Positions 34,054 through 44,004 of a stretch of DNA of 64,000 nucleotides are shown piece by piece. The stretch lies in NCBI RefSeq assembly GCF_900187395.1, contig NZ_FYEZ01000001.1:868001-932000 (forward strand), read 5' to 3'. The position numbers and the translations under genes are program-made. This stretch comes from Kytococcus aerolatus. GTDB lineage: Bacteria > Actinomycetota > Actinomycetes > Actinomycetales > Dermatophilaceae. The notes beneath the pieces were generated by a model. The model was not told the origin of the DNA, ran no database searches, and saw only the letters and a program-made list of their open reading frames with translations. Position 1 is the first letter of the stretch. The number at the start of each line of letters is the position of its first letter.

Positions 34054-35567
34054 GCTCCCCCGCCCACTGGTCGCTCCGCTGGCGGCTGCTGGCGATGGTC
34101 GTCCTCCTCCTGGCCGGGGCGCTGTGCGCCACCGCCCTGGCCACCGCGGTGCTCATGCAGAAGTTCATGGTCCAGCAGGTGGACGAACAGCTCGAGCAGG
34201 CCGCCGTGCCCGTCGCCCAGTCGGCCCTGCAGGGCGTGACGCAGCAGGACGACGAGGGCCGCCCCCCGAACAACTACTGGATCCAGTTCATGCCAGTCGA
34301 CGGCAGCCAACCCATCGCCGTCTCCCGCTCCATCGCCACCGACGAGCAGCCCCGCATCGGCCACCTCGCCCCCACCGACGAGCGGGTGCGCAGCGGGGAG
34401 CCGTTCACCGTGAGCAGCGCCAGCGGCCACCGCTGGCGCGTGGTGGCCGGGGTGGACTCCCGCGGCATCGCGACCTTCGCCGTCGCCCGCCCCCTGCACG
34501 ACATCGACGAGGCGGTCCGGCAGATGCAGGTCGTCGCGCTGACGATCGGCCTGTTCTCCATCCTCGTCGGCGCCCTTCTGGGCTGGCCGCTCATGAACCG
34601 GGCCTTCCGTCCCCTCACGCAGATCGAGGACACCGCGGCCGCCATCGCCGACGGTGACCTCTCCCAGCGCGTCCCCCACCCCGGCACCCGCGACGAGGTC
34701 GGCTCGCTGGCCGCCTCGCTGAACCTCATGCTCACCCACATCGAGCGCTCCTTCGCCGCCCGGGACGCCTCCGAGGAGCGGATGCGCCGCTTCGTCGCCG
34801 ACGCCTCGCACGAGCTGCGCACCCCGATGGCCGCCGTGCGCGGGTACGCCGAGCTGTACCGCTCCGGGGCGATCCGCGGCGAGGCGGACACCGCCGCCGC
34901 CATGCGTCGGATCGAGGACGAGGCCACCCGGATGGGCGGGCTGGTGGAGGACCTCATGACCCTCACCCGCCTCGACGCCGGGCAGCGACCGGGGGTGGCC
35001 GCCACGGAGCCCGCCGGCACCGTGGACCTGCTCCCCCTGGCGACCGACGCCGTGGCCGACACCCACGCCTGGGCCCCCGAGCGGAAGGTGCGCCTCCGGG
35101 GACTGGCGGGCGCGCCGCTGGGCCCGGCGGAGGTGACTGGCCGGGAGACCCAGCTGCGCCAGGTGGTCACCAATCTCGTGGCCAACGCCGTGCGCCACAC
35201 CGACTCCGGCCCGGTCGAGGTGGAGCTCGGCCGGGTAGAGGGGGCCGCCGGCCGCGAGGTGGTGCTGCGGGTGGTCGACCACGGCCCCGGCATCCCGGCC
35301 GAGGAGCGTGAGCAGGTCTTCGAGCGCTTCTACCGCTCCGACCCCTCCCGCCAGCGCGGGCAGGGCGGGGGCTCCGGCCTCGGCCTGGCCATCGTGGCCT
35401 CCACGGTGGAGGGCCACGGGGGTACGGTGCGGGCCCTGGGCACTCCCGGAGGTGGCGCCACCTTCGAGGTGCGCCTGCCGGCCACCTCCCAGCCGGAGCA
35501 CAGGGACGCCCCAGACGTTCCCAAGGTCGACGGCCCACAGTGGGTGGGACGGAAGGAGATGCCATGA
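34050..35567 (+). CDS. Sensor histidine kinase (MprB-like)
   Basis: 505 residues. Helix 1 (12-36), about 125-residue extracytoplasmic loop, helix 2 (162-182), HAMP (183-240), HisKA with His254 in DASHELRTPM, and HATPase_c with NLVANAVRH, DHGPGIP and GSGLGLAIV. GTG start overlaps the regulator stop by 4 bp; stop overlaps the protease start. By analogy with MprB it senses envelope stress, with the protease as feedback partner. The signal is not readable from sequence. Confidence 0.9.
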   Translation: MSSPAHWSLRWRLLAMVVLLLAGALCATALATAVLMQKFMVQQVDEQLEQAAVPVAQSALQGVTQQDDEGRPPNNYWIQFMPVDGSQPIAVSRSIATDEQPRIGHLAPTDERVRSGEPFTVSSASGHRWRVVAGVDSRGIATFAVARPLHDIDEAVRQMQVVALTIGLFSILVGALLGWPLMNRAFRPLTQIEDTAAAIADGDLSQRVPHPGTRDEVGSLAASLNLMLTHIERSFAARDASEERMRRFVADASHELRTPMAAVRGYAELYRSGAIRGEADTAAAMRRIEDEATRMGGLVEDLMTLTRLDAGQRPGVAATEPAGTVDLLPLATDAVADTHAWAPERKVRLRGLAGAPLGPAEVTGRETQLRQVVTNLVANAVRHTDSGPVEVELGRVEGAAGREVVLRVVDHGPGIPAEEREQVFERFYRSDPSRQRGQGGGSGLGLAIVASTVEGHGGTVRALGTPGGGATFEVRLPATSQPEHRDAPDVPKVDGPQWVGRKEMP

Positions 35568-36850
35568 CCTGGTCGCAGGACCCGATGCAGGAGCCGCCGC
35601 AGCAGTGGGGGCCGTACCCCGGCCAGCCCGGCCCGCGCGAGCCCCAGGGGTCGCCGGAGCCGCCGCAGCGCGGGTCGGGGCGTGGCTGGTGGCAGGTGCC
35701 CACGGCGGCCGTCCTGGCCGCCGCGCTGGCGACCGCCGGGACCTGGACCCTGGCCGAGCAGGGCGTCATCGGGCAGGACGAGCCGGCCCAGAGCGTGAGC
35801 CGGGAGCCCGCCGAGGGCACCCCCGCCTCGGCCTCTGCTCAGCAGGGTGACGACTCCACGAACCAGCCCGCCGAGGCCGAGGTGGCCGCCGGCAGCACCC
35901 CGGCCTCCGACCCGCACTGGAGCGGCATCGCCGAGAAGGTCAGCCCGTCGGTCGTGGCGGTCACCCTGGCCAACGGCGCCGGCTCCGGGGTGGTGCTCGA
36001 CGACGAGGGCCACATCGTGACCAACCACCACGTGGTGGCCGAGGGCGGCCCCATCCACGTGACCCTCCAGGACGGCCGCAGCTACCCGGTCGAGGTCGTG
36101 GGCAGCGACCCGGTGACCGACCTGGCCGTGCTCGAGCTCGAGGATGGGCCGAAGGACCTGCAGCCCATCACCGTGGGCGACGACAAGGACCTGAAGGTCG
36201 GGGACCCGGTCATGGCCATCGGCAACCCGCTGGGCTACGCCGGCACCGTCACCACCGGGATCGTGAGCGCCTTGGACCGCCCGGTGCGCGCGAGCGGGAA
36301 GTCCCCCGAGGAGCCGGTCGTCACCAACGCCGTGCAGACCTCGGCCCCGATCAACCCGGGCAACTCCGGGGGCGCGCTCGTGGACTCCCGCGGCCGGCTC
36401 GTGGGCATCAACTCCTCCATCGCCTCCCTGGGGCGCAGCGCGGACACCGCCGGCAGCATCGGCATCGGCTTCGCCATCACCGCCACGCAGATGAAGAACG
36501 TCACCGAGGACCTCGTCGAGAGCGGCAGCGCGCGCCACCCGCAGATCGGCGTGCGCATCGAGGACGGGCGGGTGGAGCACGACGGTGCCCAGCTGGCGGC
36601 CGCCGGCGTGGTGAGCGTCGAGGAGGGATCCGCCGCCGCGAAGGCCGGTCTGCAGAAGGGCGACGCGATCGTCGGCCTGGACGACAACCAGATCGACGGC
36701 GTGTGGTCCCTCATCGCCCAGGTCCGGGAGCAGCGCGTGGGGGACGAGGTGAGCCTGCGCGTCATCCGGGAGGGCAAGGAGCGGGAGGTCTCGCTGACGG
36801 TCGCCTCGGAGGCCAAGGGCGAGGCGACGGCGGAGGGCGGGACCCCCTGA
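35564..36850 (+). CDS. HtrA/PepD-like membrane-anchored serine protease with PDZ domain
   Basis: 428 residues. Cytosolic Pro/Gln-rich tail (1-40), one membrane helix (about 43-64), linker, then a trypsin-fold domain with His156 (TNHHVV), Asp186 (DPVTDLAVL) and Ser268 (NPGNSGGALV). C-terminal PDZ at about 330-415 (AAKAGLQKGDAIVGLDD). It degrades or refolds damaged envelope proteins. ATGA overlap with the kinase and AAGGAG upstream. Corresponds in order and architecture to PepD behind MprAB. Confidence 0.92.
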   Translation: MTWSQDPMQEPPQQWGPYPGQPGPREPQGSPEPPQRGSGRGWWQVPTAAVLAAALATAGTWTLAEQGVIGQDEPAQSVSREPAEGTPASASAQQGDDSTNQPAEAEVAAGSTPASDPHWSGIAEKVSPSVVAVTLANGAGSGVVLDDEGHIVTNHHVVAEGGPIHVTLQDGRSYPVEVVGSDPVTDLAVLELEDGPKDLQPITVGDDKDLKVGDPVMAIGNPLGYAGTVTTGIVSALDRPVRASGKSPEEPVVTNAVQTSAPINPGNSGGALVDSRGRLVGINSSIASLGRSADTAGSIGIGFAITATQMKNVTEDLVESGSARHPQIGVRIEDGRVEHDGAQLAAAGVVSVEEGSAAAKAGLQKGDAIVGLDDNQIDGVWSLIAQVREQRVGDEVSLRVIREGKEREVSLTVASEAKGEATAEGGTP

Positions 36851-36864
36851 CCGCCCCCGCCGGG

Positions 36865-36870
36865 CACACT
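36865..36870 (+). promoter_or_regulatory. -10-like box of the HD-domain gene
   Basis: CACACT, 6 nt before ATG 36877, no Shine-Dalgarno sequence; identical in sequence and spacing to the box before the RimB-like gene. Confidence 0.35.
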
Positions 36871-36876
36871 GGGGGC

Positions 36877-37524
36877 ATGCCCCCGCACATCACCCGGTGG
36901 ACGCAGGACCTGTGCGCCCTCGCCCCGGGGGCCGGTGCACGGACCGTGACGGACGCCGGCACCCGCCTGCTGGCCGCGTGGGCCGGCCCGGGGCGTCCCT
37001 ACCACTCGACCCAGCACCTGGTCGAGATGCTCCGGGCGCTGGAGGAGCTGCAGGAGGCTGCGGAGATCGATGCCCGGGGAGCCCGCACCGCCCGGGTGGC
37101 CGCCTGGTTCCACGACGCCGTCTACGACCCGACCGCCGGGCCGGGCCGCAACGAGCAGGACTCCGCCGACCTGGCTCGCCGGGAGCTCACGGACCTCGGT
37201 GTGGAACCGGGTGTGGTGGACGAGGTCGAGCGGCTGGTGCTGCTCACCACCGAGCACCACGCAGCGGCCGACGACCGCCTCGGGCAGGTCCTCTGCGACG
37301 CGGACCTGTGGATCCTCGCGGCCCCGCCGGAGCGCTACAGGGAGTACACGGCTCAGGTGCGGCAGGAGTACGCCCACGTGCCGGAGGACGCCTTTCGCGC
37401 TGGTCGGGCCCGGGTGCTGGAGCGCCTCGGGGCCGGAGAGCTCTACGCCACCGAGCACGCCCGGCGTGCCTGGGGGTCGGCGGCACGGGAGAACCTGGCC
37501 CGGGAGCTCGCCGCGCTGCGGTGA
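36877..37524 (+). CDS. HD-domain predicted phosphohydrolase
   Basis: 215 residues. Contains RPYHSTQHLVEML (first His), VAAWFHDAVYDP (the HD pair) and LLTTEHHAAADDRLGQVLCDADLWIL (further His and Asp ligands). This is the pattern of small HD metal-dependent phosphohydrolases whose substrate is usually unknown. Leaderless-type start: ATG follows CACACT by 6 nt. Independent of the protease gene 26 bp upstream or weakly coupled to it. Confidence 0.8.
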   Translation: MPPHITRWTQDLCALAPGAGARTVTDAGTRLLAAWAGPGRPYHSTQHLVEMLRALEELQEAAEIDARGARTARVAAWFHDAVYDPTAGPGRNEQDSADLARRELTDLGVEPGVVDEVERLVLLTTEHHAAADDRLGQVLCDADLWILAAPPERYREYTAQVRQEYAHVPEDAFRAGRARVLERLGAGELYATEHARRAWGSAARENLARELAALR

Positions 37525-37531
37525 GATCGGC

Positions 37532-38236
37532 TCAGGCTCCCCAGCCGCGCTCGAACCCCCGGGCCACGAGTGGCCACCAGAGGGCGTGCCCGCACTGCTG
37601 CGCCGCCTCGGGCACCGGCACCCAGCGCCCCTCGATGGGAGCGGAGCCCCGGGAGGGCCCCACGCCCCGGTCCACGAGGGTCAGCGAGTAGGCCACGTGG
37701 GCCCGCTGGACCCGACCCTCGCGGCGGGTGGCCCGCTCCAGGAAACCGATCGGGCGGGCGGGGTGCGCCGGCGCGGCGGGAAGGTCCCACCCGTCGGAGG
37801 TCTGGGCCAGGAGCACCCGGTCCCCGTCGGTCACCACCTGCTGCTGCCGGACGGTGCTCCCCGCATCGGGGACACGGGAGGACCGGACGAGGTCGGTGCG
37901 CTCCTGCTCAGAGTGCACCCGACGGACGAGGCACCTTCCCTGCCTGCCCTTGCGCAGCCGCTGCCCCGTGGCCTCCAGCATGCTGGTGATCTCGCGGGCA
38001 CTCCGGAGGCGGGCACCCAGGCCCAGGAGCTCCTCGAAGGATTCCGCCGGCACGTCGGCGTGGTCCCCGTCGAGCCAGCCGGGGTGCAACCCGGCGGCGG
38101 CGAGCGCCTCCCGGAGCTCCTGCGCGGCCCCACCCCAGGAGGCCGCCCCGCTCTCCTCCAGCCCGCCGTCGCTCACGAGGTGGCTGAACAGCGTGTCGTG
38201 GGCGGCCCACACCGGGCGGTCGATCCACAGCGCCAT
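37532..38236 (-). CDS. DUF4031 protein with NUDIX-like C-terminal region
   Basis: 234 residues. N-terminal 100 residues match DUF4031: WIDRPVWAAHDTLFSHLVSD, DGDHADVPAESFEELLGLGA, ARSAREITSML-type ending. The C-terminal 110 residues (QQQVVTDGDRVLLAQTSDGWDLPAAPAHP) have the beta-strand pattern of a NUDIX hydrolase, but the Nudix box GX5EX7REUXEEXGU is absent. So if it is that fold it is not a standard pyrophosphohydrolase. Converges on the HD gene with 7 bp between. Function unknown. Confidence 0.6.
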   Translation of the reverse strand: MALWIDRPVWAAHDTLFSHLVSDGGLEESGAASWGGAAQELREALAAAGLHPGWLDGDHADVPAESFEELLGLGARLRSAREITSMLEATGQRLRKGRQGRCLVRRVHSEQERTDLVRSSRVPDAGSTVRQQQVVTDGDRVLLAQTSDGWDLPAAPAHPARPIGFLERATRREGRVQRAHVAYSLTLVDRGVGPSRGSAPIEGRWVPVPEAAQQCGHALWWPLVARGFERGWGA

Positions 38237-38356
38237 CGCGCCAGCCTACGTGTCGCACCAGGTGCGCTCCTTGCTGCTGCAGCGCGGTGGAGCGTGTCTG
38301 ACGCGGGGAGAGGCGAGTGGAGGGGGCGATGCCGGGCAGCGGGTGCATCGCACGCC

Positions 38357-38390
38357 GACGGGCGGCCCTCCCGCAGGAGGACCGCCCGTC
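38357..38390 (-). terminator. groEL terminator
   Basis: GACGGGCGG / CCGCCCGTC outer stem (9 bp) with CCTCC / GGAGG inner stem and a CGCA loop, one C-A mismatch. It lies 44 nt past the groEL stop, in the 197-bp gap before the DUF4031 gene; nothing else is seen in that gap. Confidence 0.75.
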
Positions 38391-38433
38391 GTGAGGCTGG
38401 TGCACCGTCACCCGGTGCGACCGGGGGATGGGA

Positions 38434-40280
<1,847 letters not shown>

Positions 40281-40284
40281 CTCG

Positions 40285-40315
40285 GATTCTGGCACTCCCG
40301 CCCCGCGAGTGCAAA
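40285..40315 (-). promoter_or_regulatory. groEL promoter and CIRCE element 2
   Basis: Minus strand -35 TTGCAC (40308-40313), 17-bp spacer, -10 CAGAAT (40285-40290). CIRCE 2 occupies 40289-40315: CTGGCACTC-N9-GAGTGCAAA, arms matching consensus at 7/9 and 8/9. HrcA bound here would block RNA polymerase. Confidence 0.85.
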
Positions 40316-40341
40316 GCCGGGTGGGGTGGAAGAATCGGGCC

Positions 40342-41040
40342 ATGTCGACCCCTCGCACCGTGCGTCTCCTCCTGCTCGATGCCGACGCCGTCGTCCAGCG
40401 GATGCCCGATGGCTGGCTCGAGTCCGTGCTGGCCCACATCGCGGGCGGATGGGGCCACGCCCCCGACGCCCTGGCCCACGACACCGCCCTGTGGGGCCGG
40501 TCGCGCGCGGTCCTCGACGAGGTCTTCGCCGCCGAGGTCGGCCTGCTCTCCGGGGCGGAGGGCGACCCGACCTTCCCGCAGGTGATCGCCGAGGTGCTGG
40601 CCGCCCACGACAACGCCGCCGATCCCGACACCCTGGCCGAGTTCTGGTACCAGACCGAGCCGCTGGTGGAGCAGCGCGCGCTGGTGGTGCGGGCTCGCCG
40701 CGCGGGACTGCGGGTGGTCATGGCCACCAACCAGCAGCCCTCCCGCGCGGCCTGGCTGGCCGAGAGCGACGCCTTCGCCGACATCGCCGACGCCGTCCAC
40801 ACCTCCAGCGCCCTCGGGGAGGCCAAGCCGGACGCCGCCTTCTTTGTGGCCCTCCTCGCCGCCGAGGCCGCGGCCGGCCACCCGGTGGACCCCGCCGAGG
40901 CGGTCTTCATCGACGACCGGGAGGAGAACGTGGCGGGGGCCCGACAGGCCGGCCTGGTGGCGCACCGCTACCACTTCGGCGAGGGGCCCGAGGCCTTCGC
41001 CGCGCTCCTGCATGAGACCGGGGTTCTCCCGGGCGCATGA
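40342..41040 (+). CDS. HAD-family hydrolase
   Basis: 232 residues. HAD motifs: I LLLLDADAVVQ (nucleophile Asp, with DAD), II VVMATNQQ, III Lys in GEAKPDAAFF, IV AVFIDDREENV. Cap domain between motifs I and II. Substrate unknown; sequence style is of HAD-IA phosphatases. ATG 40342 has AAGAAT 6 nt upstream and is divergent from groEL, 27 bp from CIRCE 2, so heat-shock repression of this gene by HrcA is conceivable. alkB follows 31 bp later. Confidence 0.85.
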   Translation: MSTPRTVRLLLLDADAVVQRMPDGWLESVLAHIAGGWGHAPDALAHDTALWGRSRAVLDEVFAAEVGLLSGAEGDPTFPQVIAEVLAAHDNAADPDTLAEFWYQTEPLVEQRALVVRARRAGLRVVMATNQQPSRAAWLAESDAFADIADAVHTSSALGEAKPDAAFFVALLAAEAAAGHPVDPAEAVFIDDREENVAGARQAGLVAHRYHFGEGPEAFAALLHETGVLPGA

Positions 41041-41071
41041 CCGGCTGCACGACGGCGCCGCGGGGTCACTG

Positions 41072-41764
41072 ATGGGTGCGCTCTTCGGGGACGATCTCCT
41101 GCCCCGGAGCCCGCAGGAGATCGCACCGGGCTGCCAGTGGGTACCCGGGTGGTTGACCGAGCGCCAGCAGACCTGGCTCGTGGAGCAGCACCCCCGCTGG
41201 GCGGCCGGCCCCGTGCCGGCGCACCGGCCGGAGGTGCGCGGCGGGCGGATGACCGTGGCGATGGTGCCCTTCGGGTGGGTGTGGACCTCCACCGGGATGG
41301 CCCGCGTGGCCGAGCAGGGCGCGCCGGGGGCCCGCCCGCTGCCGGTGCCGGAGTGGATGCAGCGGGTCTACCGGCGAGCACTGGCCGCAGCGGGATTCGA
41401 CGCCTGGCACGCCACCGGGGTGGTGCCCGACGCGGCCCTGCTCAACCACTACGCACCCGGGGCGTCGATGGGGATGCACCGCGACGCCGACGAGCCCTCC
41501 GAGGCGCCGGTGGTCTCCCTCTCGGTGGGTGATGCGTGCACCTTCCGGTTCGGGAACACCGAGACCCGCACCAGGCCGTGGACCGACCTGCGACTGGAGT
41601 CCGGGGACCTCGTGGTCTTCGGTGGCTCGGCGCGGCGCGCCTACCACGGGGTGCCGGCGATCCACACCGGCACGGCCCCGGCGCCCGTCGCGGCAGCGAT
41701 GGCGCGGGTCGGCCTGACCGGGCGGCTGAACCTCACCCTCCGCGTGTCCGGCCTGGAGTCATGA
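41072..41764 (+). CDS. alkB: AlkB-type DNA/RNA dealkylase (2OG-Fe(II) oxygenase)
   Basis: 230 residues. Iron ligands in MGMHRDADEP (HxD) and the distal His of RRAYHGVPAI; 2-oxoglutarate arginines in GRLNLTLRVS. The nucleotide-flipping region includes LLNHYAPGASMG. Oxidatively removes methyl groups from 1-methyladenine and 3-methylcytosine. It overlaps tag by 4 bp (ATGA), giving an alkylation-repair operon. ATG 41072 is preceded by no strong ribosome site; translation may be coupled to the HAD gene. Confidence 0.93.
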   Translation: MGALFGDDLLPRSPQEIAPGCQWVPGWLTERQQTWLVEQHPRWAAGPVPAHRPEVRGGRMTVAMVPFGWVWTSTGMARVAEQGAPGARPLPVPEWMQRVYRRALAAAGFDAWHATGVVPDAALLNHYAPGASMGMHRDADEPSEAPVVSLSVGDACTFRFGNTETRTRPWTDLRLESGDLVVFGGSARRAYHGVPAIHTGTAPAPVAAAMARVGLTGRLNLTLRVSGLES

Positions 41765-42378
41765 GCGTGCCGCCCGTGCCCGCCGGTTCCGAGGTCGTCA
41801 TCGGGACCGACGGCCTGCCCCGCACCCCGTGGGGCGACTCCTCGGAGCTCATGCGGCACTACTACGACACCGAGTGGGGCCTGCCGGTCCGCGACGAGCA
41901 GGGGCTGTTCGAGCGGCTGAGCCTCGAGGCCTTCCAGTCCGGGCTGTCGTGGGCCACGATCCTGCGCAAGCGGCCCGCCTTCCGGCAGGCCTTCGCGGGC
42001 TTCGACCCCGACGCCGTCGCAGCCTTCGGGCCCGCCGACGTCGAGCACCTCATGGGCGATGCGGGGATCGTGCGGAACCGCCGGAAGATCGAGGCCACGA
42101 TCCAGAACGCGCGGGCGACCGTGGCGCTGCGCGAGGACGGCGGGCTGGCGGAGCTGGTCTGGTCGTACCGGCCGGAGGCCACCCCATCGCCGCGGACGGT
42201 GGAGGAGGTGCCGACGACCTCAGCGGAGTCGGTCGCCCTAGCCCGGGAGCTCAAGCGGCGCGGGTTCGCCTTCGTGGGGCCGACCACCTGCTTCGCGCTC
42301 ATGGAGGCGGTCGGCATCGTGGACACGCACCTCGTCGGCAGCCACCGCCGCGGGACGAGCGGGGTCTGGCCCGGCTGA
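41761..42378 (+). CDS. tag: DNA-3-methyladenine glycosylase I
   Basis: 205 residues. Tag hallmarks: ELMRHYYDTEWGLPVRDEQGLFERL (catalytic Glu region), EAFQSGLSWATILRKR, NRRKIEATIQNA and [26 protein letters not shown]. Excises 3-methyladenine. The zinc-binding N-terminal Cys of E. coli Tag is missing (the start is a longer Pro-rich segment), and the C-terminal zinc site (HxxxC) is replaced by THLVGSHRR, so the zinc snap may be incomplete. The last 141 bp overlap, on the opposite strand, the end of the unknown membrane-protein gene. Confidence 0.9.
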   Translation: MSVPPVPAGSEVVIGTDGLPRTPWGDSSELMRHYYDTEWGLPVRDEQGLFERLSLEAFQSGLSWATILRKRPAFRQAFAGFDPDAVAAFGPADVEHLMGDAGIVRNRRKIEATIQNARATVALREDGGLAELVWSYRPEATPSPRTVEEVPTTSAESVALARELKRRGFAFVGPTTCFALMEAVGIVDTHLVGSHRRGTSGVWPG

Positions 42379-43446
42379 GCGGGCGGCCTCCTCCGCCTCC
42401 CGGCGCGCGACGAGCTCGCGCAGGTCGGCAGCGAGCCGGGCGCGCAGCCGGGCGGCCTCCGCATCGGCCCCGGCGGTGCCCTCACGGTGACGACGCAGGC
42501 CCGCCCGCGCCGCCCAGAGGCCGAGGAGGACCGCGACGACGAGCTGCTCGTTGTCGAACAGCCAGACGACCACCGGCTCCACGGGGCGCAAGAGGTCGCG
42601 GAGCCACGAGAGGTCGGGCCAGGGGACGTCTGGCAGGTCGATGCGGGGCCAGGGGATGTCGTCGACCCAGCCGAAGAGGAACGAGAGCACCGCCTCCACG
42701 AGGCCCCAGAGCCAGCCGAGGGCGGCGCCGATCCAGCGCGCGACGGCGGCCACCGCATCGAGGAGGGGTTGGAGGAGGCGGCCGATCCACTCGGTGACGG
42801 GGCGGAGGCGGTCGGCGACCCAGTCCAGCAGCGGACGCAGGGGGTTCATGAGCCAGCCGAGCAGGTTCGGGGCCACGAGGGTGAGCAGGCCGAGCAGGAG
42901 CAGCAGCAGCTTCGGGCCGGCGACGACGACAAAGTCCCGGACCGCACCGGTGCGGGGGCGGCGGCTGCGGAAGGCGGCGCGCTGCTCGGCGCGGCTGCCG
43001 GACGGGGCGTGGAGGGCGACGCGGCTGCGGCGCGCGGGGTCGCGGTCGCGGCGGATGACGTGGACCTCCCGAACCGCGCGCGGGCGGACGAGGGGGACCT
43101 TCGTGCTGATGACCTCGAGGGCGAGGCTTCCCTCGGCATCCACGTCCCATCCCGCACCGGCCAGGGCGGTGCGGCCGAGGGTGACCTTCTCGGTGTTGTC
43201 GGTGAAGGGCTCGGTGGCCACGTGCGCGCCGTCGAGGAGGACCTCGACGCGGTCCTGGGCCTCGGGGGCGGTGAGTGCGGCGGCGCCGGCGGAGGGGTCG
43301 CGTGGCGGGGCGGGGTGGATTCGGGCCTCGAGGCGGCGCTCGGCGACGGCGCCATGCCAGACGTGGTCGACCCCGGGCTCGGTGGTGCGCTCGACGTGGC
43401 GGGCGTGGAGGGCGGCAGCGCGGCGTCCGAGGGCGGCCCACCCCAT
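42238..43446 (-). CDS. Unknown Trp-rich membrane protein downstream of DUF3263
   Basis: 402 residues, no family recognised. Residues 1-165 are soluble: two beta-strand-rich segments with [20 protein letters not shown] and basic patches ([11 protein letters not shown]). Residues about 170-200 form a strong membrane helix ([17 protein letters not shown]). Then repeated amphipathic [17 protein letters not shown]-type segments rich in Trp-Leu-Pro, a second helix near 325-345, and a charged Arg/Ala/Glu tail. The start overlaps the DUF3263 stop by 1 bp (TGATG). The tail overlaps tag antisense by 141 bp with no earlier stop codon. Confidence 0.55.
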   Translation of the reverse strand: MGWAALGRRAAALHARHVERTTEPGVDHVWHGAVAERRLEARIHPAPPRDPSAGAAALTAPEAQDRVEVLLDGAHVATEPFTDNTEKVTLGRTALAGAGWDVDAEGSLALEVISTKVPLVRPRAVREVHVIRRDRDPARRSRVALHAPSGSRAEQRAAFRSRRPRTGAVRDFVVVAGPKLLLLLLGLLTLVAPNLLGWLMNPLRPLLDWVADRLRPVTEWIGRLLQPLLDAVAAVARWIGAALGWLWGLVEAVLSFLFGWVDDIPWPRIDLPDVPWPDLSWLRDLLRPVEPVVVWLFDNEQLVVAVLLGLWAARAGLRRHREGTAGADAEAARLRARLAADLRELVARREAEEAARSAGPDPARPAAVAADEVRVHDADRLHEREAGGRPHEGEPAPLELPG

Positions 43447-43730
43447 CAGCGGGTGCGGCGGTCGCGCGCGGCCAGGCGGGTGGTGTGGCGGGCGTCGCGC
43501 TGCCGGCGGAGGCGCTTGACGAGCAGCGGGTCGGCGGCCAGTGCGGCCTCGGTGTCGAGGAGCTGGTTGAGCCGCTGGTGGTACTGGGTGGTCGTCATGC
43601 CGAAGAGCTCGCGGATCTCCTGCTCCTTGGCACCCGCGTACCGCCAGGCCTGCCGCTCGAAGGCCAGGATCTCCCGGTCACGGGCGGTCAGGCCGCCGGT
43701 CTCCCCCACGTTCTGCTCTGCTGCACCCAT
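43446..43730 (-). CDS. DUF3263 protein (small HTH-like)
   Basis: 94 residues. Core [46 protein letters not shown] is the DUF3263 signature, a helix-turn-helix-like actinobacterial domain, followed by a basic tail ([22 protein letters not shown]) suggesting nucleic-acid binding. ATG 43730 lies 7 nt after TATGCT (43738-43743), a leaderless start, preferred over ATG 43742. First gene of a two-gene operon with the membrane protein. Confidence 0.82.
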   Translation of the reverse strand: MGAAEQNVGETGGLTARDREILAFERQAWRYAGAKEQEIRELFGMTTTQYHQRLNQLLDTEAALAADPLLVKRLRRQRDARHTTRLAARDRRTR

Positions 43731-43737
43731 GCGGGCA

Positions 43738-43743
43738 AGCATA
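43738..43743 (-). promoter_or_regulatory. -10 box of the DUF3263 gene
   Basis: TATGCT on the minus strand, 7 nt before ATG 43730, no Shine-Dalgarno sequence. Confidence 0.45.
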
Positions 43744-43835
43744 CGTACCGAATCACAGCCATGTTACTCCCCGCTCCTCCCACCCCCACCCCACCGAGGT
43801 GTGCACCGGTGCGCTTTTCGCCGTGCCGCTGCCCC

Positions 43836-43968
43836 ACCGGGAGCAACCCGTTGCGCCCCAGACCGTCACGTGACAACCGGGAGCAACCCGTTGCGCCCGC
43901 AACTGTCGCGGGGTCGACCGGTTGCTCCCGGTGGGACGGGCGACAGGCTGGGGGTCGACCGGTTGCCC
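43836..43968. repeat. Intergenic repeat cluster between DUF3263 and ung
   Basis: A 23-bp unit starting ACCGGGAGCAACCCGTTGCG is present at 43836-43858 and 43876-43898, 40 bp apart, separated by the palindrome GTCACGTGAC (43865-43874). Then come GTCGACCGGTTGCTCCCGGT (43913-43932) and a partial copy GTCGACCGGTTGCCC (43954-43968), which contain the complement of the first unit. Unit 2 and the inverted copy can form a 13-bp perfect stem. It lies in the upstream region of both divergent genes. Confidence 0.8.
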
Positions 43969-43992
43969 TTGGGATGGCCGCCGCCCCCGCCG

Positions 43993-43998
43993 TACCGT
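43993..43998 (+). promoter_or_regulatory. -10 box of ung
   Basis: TACCGT, 6 nt before GTG 44005; leaderless pattern. Confidence 0.45.
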
Positions 43999-44004
43999 GT
44001 GCCC

